In this document: piece after piece, positions 5,718 through 11,215 of the stretch
How positions within the stretch are numbered: the stretch's first letter is position 1
Layout: every line of letters begins with the position of its first letter
Source of the DNA: Candidatus Sulfopaludibacter sp. SbA3
GTDB lineage: Bacteria > Acidobacteriota > Terriglobia > 20CM-2-55-15
Length of the DNA: 11,215 nt
NCBI GenBank assembly: GCA_945861845.1
Contig: CAMAWS010000054.1
Span: 1-11,215 of the forward strand
Direction: 5' to 3'
Position numbers and translations under genes: made by a program
The notes under the pieces: generated by a model
What the model saw: only the letters and a program-made list of their open reading frames with translations
Databases searched by the model: none
Told to the model about the DNA's origin: nothing

Positions 5718-7934
5718 GTGATAAATCTGGTAGTTCTTATTGTTACTGCTCTATTGGGGGCTGCGGAGGCCTATGCCGCGCCGCAACAGAACGGAGCGGC
5801 GCCCCAAAGGAAGAGGGTGGTTGTCGAGCGCGCGACTTCGGAGATGTCGATTGACGGGTTTCTGCGGGAAGCTGACTGGAGTAGAGCCGAGCCCCTCGGC
5901 GATATCCTGCAACGGGAACCACGGGAGGGCATGCCCGCTACGGAGCGAACCGACGTTCGTATGCTTCACGACTCGGAAAATCTGTATATCGGCATCTATT
6001 GTTACGACTCCGCCCCCGGCGGGATCATCGGGACGCAGATGTCCCGGGACGCCGATCTTTCGGTTGACGACAGGGTCGAACTGCTGCTCGATACGTTCCG
6101 GGACTCGCGAAACGCGTTTTACTTCGCTACCAATCCGCTTGGCGCAATCGTCGACGGCCTTGTGATTGAAAGCGCGAATGTGAGCCGCGAATGGGATGCC
6201 ATCTGGAATGTGCGCACTGCCCGCGCCACCGACGGCTGGACCGCCGAATTCGCCATCCCCTTCAAGAGCCTCGGTTTCAATAAAGGACAGGTCGTGTGGG
6301 GCTTCAACTTTGCTCGATGGATAAAGCGGAAATCCGAAGAAGACCGCTGGGCTTCTCCTCAGCTTGACGTGCGGTTCTACCAGGTGTCCGAAGCCGGCGA
6401 AATTGAAGGCCTTGCGGATGTTGAACAGGGAGTGGGCCTCGACATTCGCCCTTATGTCGCGGGGAAAATGATCGATGCCGCATCGCCAGGGAATACACAC
6501 ACGAAAGGCGATGCCGGGCTGGATGCTTTCTACAACATCACGCCAAGCCTGAAACTCACCACGACGTTCAATACCGATTTTGCCGAAACTGAAGTCGACA
6601 ACCGGCAGATCAACCTGACGCGTTTCTCCATCCAGTTTCCCGAAAAGCGATCGTTCTTCCTCGAAAACGCGGGCGTATTTACGTTTGCCGGCTCCGCCGG
6701 TACGCCCGGCATTGGTGGTGGAGGAGGAGCCGGTGGCGCGGACGTCATCCCTTTCTTCAGCCGGCGTATTGGCCTGGTATCGGGCCGCGAGGTACCGATA
6801 GCGGGCGGCTTGAAATTAACGGGGAAAGCCGGGCCGTACGATGTCGGCATACTCGACGTGCGGACTCGTGATAGTGGAGCGATCGATGCCGGAAACTTTT
6901 TCGTCGGGCGAATCAAGCGCAACATCTGGCAGCAGTCGTACATCGGTGCAATATTCACGGACGGCGATCCATCGAGCTCCGCCCGCAGCCAAACCTACGG
7001 CGCCGATGTGCGTCTCGGCACGTCCCGTTTTCTCGGAAGCCGGCGGAATTTCAATATGCAGGCCTACTTCGTGGACACGCGAAGGGCCGGGGCCGGTCCC
7101 CAGGATGCGATGTATGGCGCCGGCGTTTCATATCCAAATGACCTGTGGAGCATTGAGGCGGGCTGGACCAAGGTTCCAAGCAACTTCAATCCCTCTTTGG
7201 GTTTCGTGCCACGCACCAACTTCAGCAAGATGAACTTCAGCGTCAATTTCGCGCCGAGGCCCAGGAACTTCATGGGCATTCGGCGGATGAATCATCAATT
7301 TCGATTCACTCAGTTCTCAAGACTGGACGACGGCGCTGTCGAGAGCTGGCGCTTGTTCACGGCGCCTGTAAACTACACTTTCAATTCGGAAGACCGGTTT
7401 GAATTCAACTACGCCCCCCAGTTCGAGCGCTTATTCCGTCCTTTTCAGATCGCCAGGGGAGTGACGTTGCCGGTTGGAGACTATCGATTCGACCGGTGGC
7501 GGCTGGAGTTTGTTACTTCGTCCAGGCGCCGCCTGAAGGTCGATACCACGTGGTGGTTTGGCACTTACTGGTCGGGAAGAGCGAACGAGCTTTTCGGATC
7601 CATTCAATATAAGGTGGCGCCGCATTTCCAGGCTCAGCTTGGATACAACCAGACATTTGCGACGCTGCCTGAAGGAAACTTCGTCGCACGGATATTTACG
7701 CTGCGCGCCGACTATTCTGTTTCACCACTGCTGACCTTTTCGAACCTCATTCAGTACGACAACGATTCAAAGAATCTCGGCTGGCAGACCCGTGCGCGAT
7801 GGATCATCCGGCCCGGCCGCGAGATTTTTATTGTCTTCAACCAGGGTTGGATCAAAGAGGATGGCATCGAGCGCGGCTTCCGGGCTGCAGATCGCACGGT
7901 TTCCGTGAAGGCTCAACATACGTTCCGGTTTTAG
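5718..7934 (+). CDS. CBM9/DOMON-like plus DUF5916 outer-membrane-type protein
   Basis: The 738-residue exported protein has two parts. Residues about 33-225 look like a carbohydrate-binding family 9 (DOMON-like) domain: MSIDGFLREADWSRAEPL (43-60), SENLYIGIYCYDS, DDRVELLLDTF and the GWTAEFAIPFKSL strand (173-185). Residues about 240-738 match DUF5916, including NLTRFSIQFPEKRSFFLEN (299-317), then many beta strands ending in HTFRF. The terminal Phe suggests an outer membrane barrel. Family function is unknown; ligand binding by the N-terminal domain is inference. The GTG start follows AGGAGAGG (5704-5711) by 6 nt and comes directly after an in-frame TGA, so no longer start exists. The signal peptide (VVLIVTALLGAAEAYA) lacks a positive residue near its start. 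A Gly-rich loop, GIGGGGGAGG, sits at 331-340. It is probably co-transcribed with the receptor gene 18 nt downstream. Confidence 0.88.
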   Translation: MINLVVLIVTALLGAAEAYAAPQQNGAAPQRKRVVVERATSEMSIDGFLREADWSRAEPLGDILQREPREGMPATERTDVRMLHDSENLYIGIYCYDSAPGGIIGTQMSRDADLSVDDRVELLLDTFRDSRNAFYFATNPLGAIVDGLVIESANVSREWDAIWNVRTARATDGWTAEFAIPFKSLGFNKGQVVWGFNFARWIKRKSEEDRWASPQLDVRFYQVSEAGEIEGLADVEQGVGLDIRPYVAGKMIDAASPGNTHTKGDAGLDAFYNITPSLKLTTTFNTDFAETEVDNRQINLTRFSIQFPEKRSFFLENAGVFTFAGSAGTPGIGGGGGAGGADVIPFFSRRIGLVSGREVPIAGGLKLTGKAGPYDVGILDVRTRDSGAIDAGNFFVGRIKRNIWQQSYIGAIFTDGDPSSSARSQTYGADVRLGTSRFLGSRRNFNMQAYFVDTRRAGAGPQDAMYGAGVSYPNDLWSIEAGWTKVPSNFNPSLGFVPRTNFSKMNFSVNFAPRPRNFMGIRRMNHQFRFTQFSRLDDGAVESWRLFTAPVNYTFNSEDRFEFNYAPQFERLFRPFQIARGVTLPVGDYRFDRWRLEFVTSSRRRLKVDTTWWFGTYWSGRANELFGSIQYKVAPHFQAQLGYNQTFATLPEGNFVARIFTLRADYSVSPLLTFSNLIQYDNDSKNLGWQTRARWIIRPGREIFIVFNQGWIKEDGIERGFRAADRTVSVKAQHTFRF

Positions 7935-7952
7935 GCCGGTTTCAGCCCAACA

Positions 7953-10900
7953 ATGACATCTGCTTTTCTAGTCTGTGCCCTGATCGCAGGTAGCTTCCTG
8001 CAAGCCGGTGAATCGGACCTGGTCGGCATGGTCATCGACCCGTCCGGCGCTGCAATACCTGCCGCATCCGTGATCGTCCTCGAGGAGTCCACCGAGCGAA
8101 GAGTGAGTTCAGAAACCGATGCGGACGGAAACTACCGCGTGGCGCATCTGCGCCCGGGCTCCCACACCGTGATTGCGGGCTCCCCGGGTTTTGAAACTCT
8201 CGTGCTGACGGGAATTCGTCTTGCCGTCGGCGAAACGATCCGGGTCGATCTTCATATGAAAGTCGGCCAGATCAATTCGGTCGTCACCGTCGCGTCTGAA
8301 AATCCCATGCTCCGAACCGAGGCGGGCAGCCTCGGACAGGTAGTGACGAACGAGAAGATCACCGCCCTGCCGCTGAATGGCCGGAACTTCATATCGCTGG
8401 TGGCGCTTTCTGCCGGAGTCGCCCTGCCGGAAGGATCCGCTTTCCCGCGTATCAATGGCGGCCGTCCGCGAACGAACGAATACCTCTACGATGGCATATC
8501 CGTCCTGCAGCCGGAACCCGGCCAGGTTGCCTTCTTTCCGATCATTGATGCGATCGATACGTTCAAAGTGGAGACCAACAGCCCATCCGCCGAGTTCGGC
8601 CGCTTCAACGGCGGTGTCATCAACCTCAGCACGAAGTCCGGCACGAATGAACTGCACGGAACAGTGTTCGAGTTCTTCCGCCATGAGGGCCTGAACGCCC
8701 GGAATCTCTTTGCGCCGGGCCGCAAGCCGCAGTTCAGGAGAAACCAGTTCGGATTCGTCCTGGGCGGTCCGATCGCAATAAACCGGACGTTCTTTTTCGC
8801 CGACTACCAGGGAACGCGGCAGGGCCTGGGGCAGGTGCGTACTTCAACGGTGCCGACATTGGCCGAGAGGCAGGGCATTTTCACGGAGCCTGTCGCCGGC
8901 AGAGTTCCCCTCATCGTTGATCCAGCGACCGGCGTTCCGTTTCCGGGCAACGTCATTCCCGTTTCACGAATCGATCGAGTCGCGCTCCGGTTGCTCGATC
9001 GTTATCCGTTGCCAACTTCCGCGGGCACGGCAAACAACTATGTACGGGTTTCAAACGAGCGGCAGAACCAGGATCAGTTTGACGCCAGGATCGATCATAT
9101 GCCTGGCAGTACAGATCGCCTGTTCGCCAGGTACTCGGAACAGCGAGACGTTACGGATCCGGCAATGCCCCTTCCGGATGGCAGTGGCGCGTCTTCCGGA
9201 GCCCTTGGCAAAACGCGAACTCGCGGCCTCGCCGTTGCCGGCAACTATGTTCGGGTATTCAGCAGCCGGCTTGTGAACGAGTCCAGGCTTGGTTATACGT
9301 CACGCAATGTCGAGAGGCGGGCGATGCAGTTATCCCTGAGTCCACTGGAAAGCCTGGGACTCCGCGGGATTCCCGTAAATGGCGCCTTCAAACGAACGCT
9401 GCCGACTTTCTCGATCACCGGCTATCAACAGCTCGGGCCGTCGGCAAGCGCGAACACGGATTCCCATACGAGTGTCATTCAGATCTTCAATGTTCTTTCG
9501 CACTCGACGGGCCGCCGCTCGATCAAGGCGGGCGCTGACCTTCGCTGGGAGAGCCTTGACATCATCCAGCCATCATCTCCTACAGGCATGTTCCGGTTTA
9601 CGAATGGCTCGACTTCCGACGCTGCGGATAACACCTCGGGTTCAGCCCTGGCCGGCTTCCTGCTCGGGCACGTGGAAAACTTTGCCATCGATCTGCAGCT
9701 CGATAAAATCCGCCCCCGGGCGCGAACGCAGGAATTTTTCGTTCAGCATGACTGGAAGCCGTTTGCGCGCCTGGCCGTCAATGCGGGTTTGCGCTACACG
9801 CTCAATTTCCCATCCACCGAGAAGAAAGATCAGTCTGCAGTATTCGACCTGAAAACGGAGAAGCTGGCTTTTGCGGGCCGCGATGGCATTCCGCGCGCGG
9901 CCCGGAAGTTGCACAAGACCGATTTTGGGCCGCGACTGGGAGTTGCTCTTCTGCTTGACGGTCGAACGGTCCTGCGGTCGGGCTATGGCTTGGTCTTTAT
10001 CGAGCAGGCGGGGATAACCACGCCATTCACTGCGCCAAACTTCCCGTTCATTCAGTCCATAAGTCAGCCGAGTCCGGACGGCCGGACACCTGCATTCGTT
10101 CTTTCGGATGGCCCAAACGTGGTGCTTCTTCCACAGACTCCGGATGCAGGATTAGGGCAGGGCGTCTTCACGGTGGATCGAGCGCTGGGCTCCGGATACG
10201 CGCAGCAGTGGAATTTGACCGTCCAGCGGGAGCTGGATCCAAACACGTCGCTCGAAATTGGCTATGCGGGTTCGAAGGTCACGCGGGTGGGAATTTCCGA
10301 TACGAACGTGAATCAATTGACGGCGCAACAGCTCGCCATCGGGCCGCCGCTGCTTGACCGCGTTCCAAATCCATTTTTCGGGCAGGTTCCTCGCTCGTCG
10401 GTTATTGGCGGGCCGACGGTGACAAGGGCGCAATTGCTCAAGCCTTTCCCCCGATTGACGGCCGTGACGTTCTACCGCCAGAATGTCGGAAACACCAATT
10501 ACCACTCGCTGCAGGTTCGACTTGAAAAGCGGCTTTCGAGCGGGTTTGCATTCCTCGTCAGCTACACAAGATCCAAGCTCATCGACGAGGCTTCGTCCGT
10601 TTTCGATACCGCATTGTCGGCCGGCCCCGTGGCCGGCTATCCCGTGGCCGACAGCTTTGACAGGAGACTCGAACGCGACGTGTCGACCGGCGATATTCCG
10701 AACGCGTTCGTCTCCAGCTACGTCTGGAATCTTCCGCGCGGATGGCGGCTCGCCGGGGTTGTCACCTTGCAGTCGGGCATTCCGCTTGCCGTTACCCAGG
10801 CAACGAACTTCAACGCATTTGCAGGATTTGGAACCCAGCGGCCCAACCGCATCGGCTCCGCGGAACTGGAGGCTGGTCAACGCAACACGGCGCGCTTCTT

Positions 10901-11180
10901 CAATACAGGCGCGTTTCAATTCGCGCCCCAGTTTACGATTGGCAACTCATCCCGCAATCCCGTCCGCGGGCCTGCCTTTCGCAGTGCCGACCTTGCCCTG
11001 ATCAAGGTGAGTTCCCTGGCTGACCGCTCGACCATTGAGTTTCGTGTTGAAGCATTCAACCTGACCAACACGCCGCCTCTGGGCGTTCCAGGTACAATCC
11101 TGGGGACGCCGTCGTTTGGTTCTATTTCTTCGGCAGGCAGCCCCCGCGTGTTACAGGTCGCCCTGAAGATTGGCTTCTGA
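7953..11180 (+). CDS. Oar-like TonB-dependent receptor with N-terminal carboxypeptidase-regulatory-like domain
   Basis: Outer membrane receptor or transporter of 1075 residues. A short signal-like segment (1-19) precedes a carboxypeptidase-regulatory-like domain (about 22-100: LVGMVIDPSGAAIPAASVIV, DADGNYRVAHLRPGSHTV). A possible TonB-box-like stretch SVVTVASEN is at 109-117. The plug domain (about 120-235) contains LPLNGRNF, INGGRPRTNEYLYDG and GGVINLSTKSGTNELHG. A large beta-barrel follows (from NQFGFVLGGPI, about 264-274), with late motifs EIGYAGSK, FRVEAFNLTNTPP and a final KIGF. Full length for the Acidobacteria type. The substrate cannot be read from the sequence; relatives are often linked to uptake of glycans or peptides, or to adhesion. 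ATG 7953 is the most upstream start, because the previous gene's TAG is in the same frame 21 nt before it. No Shine-Dalgarno is evident and the signal lacks early positive charge, so translation may depend on coupling to the gene before it. Confidence 0.93.
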   Translation: MTSAFLVCALIAGSFLQAGESDLVGMVIDPSGAAIPAASVIVLEESTERRVSSETDADGNYRVAHLRPGSHTVIAGSPGFETLVLTGIRLAVGETIRVDLHMKVGQINSVVTVASENPMLRTEAGSLGQVVTNEKITALPLNGRNFISLVALSAGVALPEGSAFPRINGGRPRTNEYLYDGISVLQPEPGQVAFFPIIDAIDTFKVETNSPSAEFGRFNGGVINLSTKSGTNELHGTVFEFFRHEGLNARNLFAPGRKPQFRRNQFGFVLGGPIAINRTFFFADYQGTRQGLGQVRTSTVPTLAERQGIFTEPVAGRVPLIVDPATGVPFPGNVIPVSRIDRVALRLLDRYPLPTSAGTANNYVRVSNERQNQDQFDARIDHMPGSTDRLFARYSEQRDVTDPAMPLPDGSGASSGALGKTRTRGLAVAGNYVRVFSSRLVNESRLGYTSRNVERRAMQLSLSPLESLGLRGIPVNGAFKRTLPTFSITGYQQLGPSASANTDSHTSVIQIFNVLSHSTGRRSIKAGADLRWESLDIIQPSSPTGMFRFTNGSTSDAADNTSGSALAGFLLGHVENFAIDLQLDKIRPRARTQEFFVQHDWKPFARLAVNAGLRYTLNFPSTEKKDQSAVFDLKTEKLAFAGRDGIPRAARKLHKTDFGPRLGVALLLDGRTVLRSGYGLVFIEQAGITTPFTAPNFPFIQSISQPSPDGRTPAFVLSDGPNVVLLPQTPDAGLGQGVFTVDRALGSGYAQQWNLTVQRELDPNTSLEIGYAGSKVTRVGISDTNVNQLTAQQLAIGPPLLDRVPNPFFGQVPRSSVIGGPTVTRAQLLKPFPRLTAVTFYRQNVGNTNYHSLQVRLEKRLSSGFAFLVSYTRSKLIDEASSVFDTALSAGPVAGYPVADSFDRRLERDVSTGDIPNAFVSSYVWNLPRGWRLAGVVTLQSGIPLAVTQATNFNAFAGFGTQRPNRIGSAELEAGQRNTARFFNTGAFQFAPQFTIGNSSRNPVRGPAFRSADLALIKVSSLADRSTIEFRVEAFNLTNTPPLGVPGTILGTPSFGSISSAGSPRVLQVALKIGF

Positions 11181-11215
11181 TATATTTCCCGCGGTTTTGG
11201 ATACCTGACTGTGGG

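Noticed and set aside
5751..6500. Minus-strand open frame of 249 codons opposite the DUF5916 gene
   Set aside because: It is a shadow of a well-supported coding frame, with no signal, domain or start context.
10152..10919. Minus-strand open frame of 255 codons opposite the receptor gene
   Set aside because: It is antisense to conserved barrel sequence, and its Arg/Gly-rich composition is typical of shadow frames.
5718..11180. One giant fused protein by readthrough of TAG 7932-7934
   Set aside because: The upstream product ends with a normal barrel terminus (TFRF) and the downstream one starts with a signal-like hydrophobic segment. Sharing a frame has a one-in-three chance.
1..11215. Mobile element, CRISPR array, tRNA or rRNA
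   Set aside because: No transposase, integrase, terminal repeats, regularly spaced repeats or RNA gene signatures were seen on either strand.

Overview
The window looks like a piece of chromosome from a soil-type bacterium of the Acidobacteriota, probably a Solibacter/Bryobacter-like lineage. The main reason is the long plus-strand receptor: a carboxypeptidase-regulatory-like domain followed by a TonB-dependent receptor with PLNGRNF and NGGRPRTNEYLYDG motifs, a type greatly expanded in that phylum. The DUF5916-type protein beside it fits the same source, as does the fairly high GC content judged by eye. This assignment is inference; there is no rRNA or other marker gene in the window.

Layout. 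The left half (1-5629) is a minus-strand, tightly packed five-gene cluster. In transcription order it reads: a small secreted histidine-rich protein (5629-5237), a small lipoprotein with a YtkA/FixH-like beta-sandwich (5198-4758), a TolC-family outer membrane factor (4747-3509), a periplasmic adaptor (3512-2286) and a heavy-metal-type RND pump (2284 to beyond the left edge, truncated). Spacings after the first gene are +10, -4 and +1 nt, each later gene has a good Shine-Dalgarno sequence, and there is little doubt that it is one operon. Together the last three genes build a tripartite envelope-spanning metal efflux complex. The first two look like periplasmic accessory proteins.

The right half (5718-11180) is a plus-strand pair, divergent from the efflux operon. 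The first gene is an outer-membrane-type protein with an N-terminal CBM9/DOMON-like domain and a C-terminal DUF5916 barrel. The second is a 1075-residue Oar-like TonB-dependent receptor starting 18 nt downstream. Both end in the terminal Phe typical of outer membrane barrels.

The 88-bp divergent intergenic region (5630-5717) holds a 22-bp imperfect palindrome and plausible sigma70-like promoters in both directions. It is the best candidate for a shared control point, although no regulator gene lies in the window. No RNA genes, mobile elements, CRISPR arrays or long repeats were seen. The most interesting points are: the stand-alone lipoprotein, which resembles a domain I know as the N-terminal part of some metal-efflux adaptors; the His-rich leader protein; loss of the CusA methionine triad from the pump; and the divergent operator-like palindrome.
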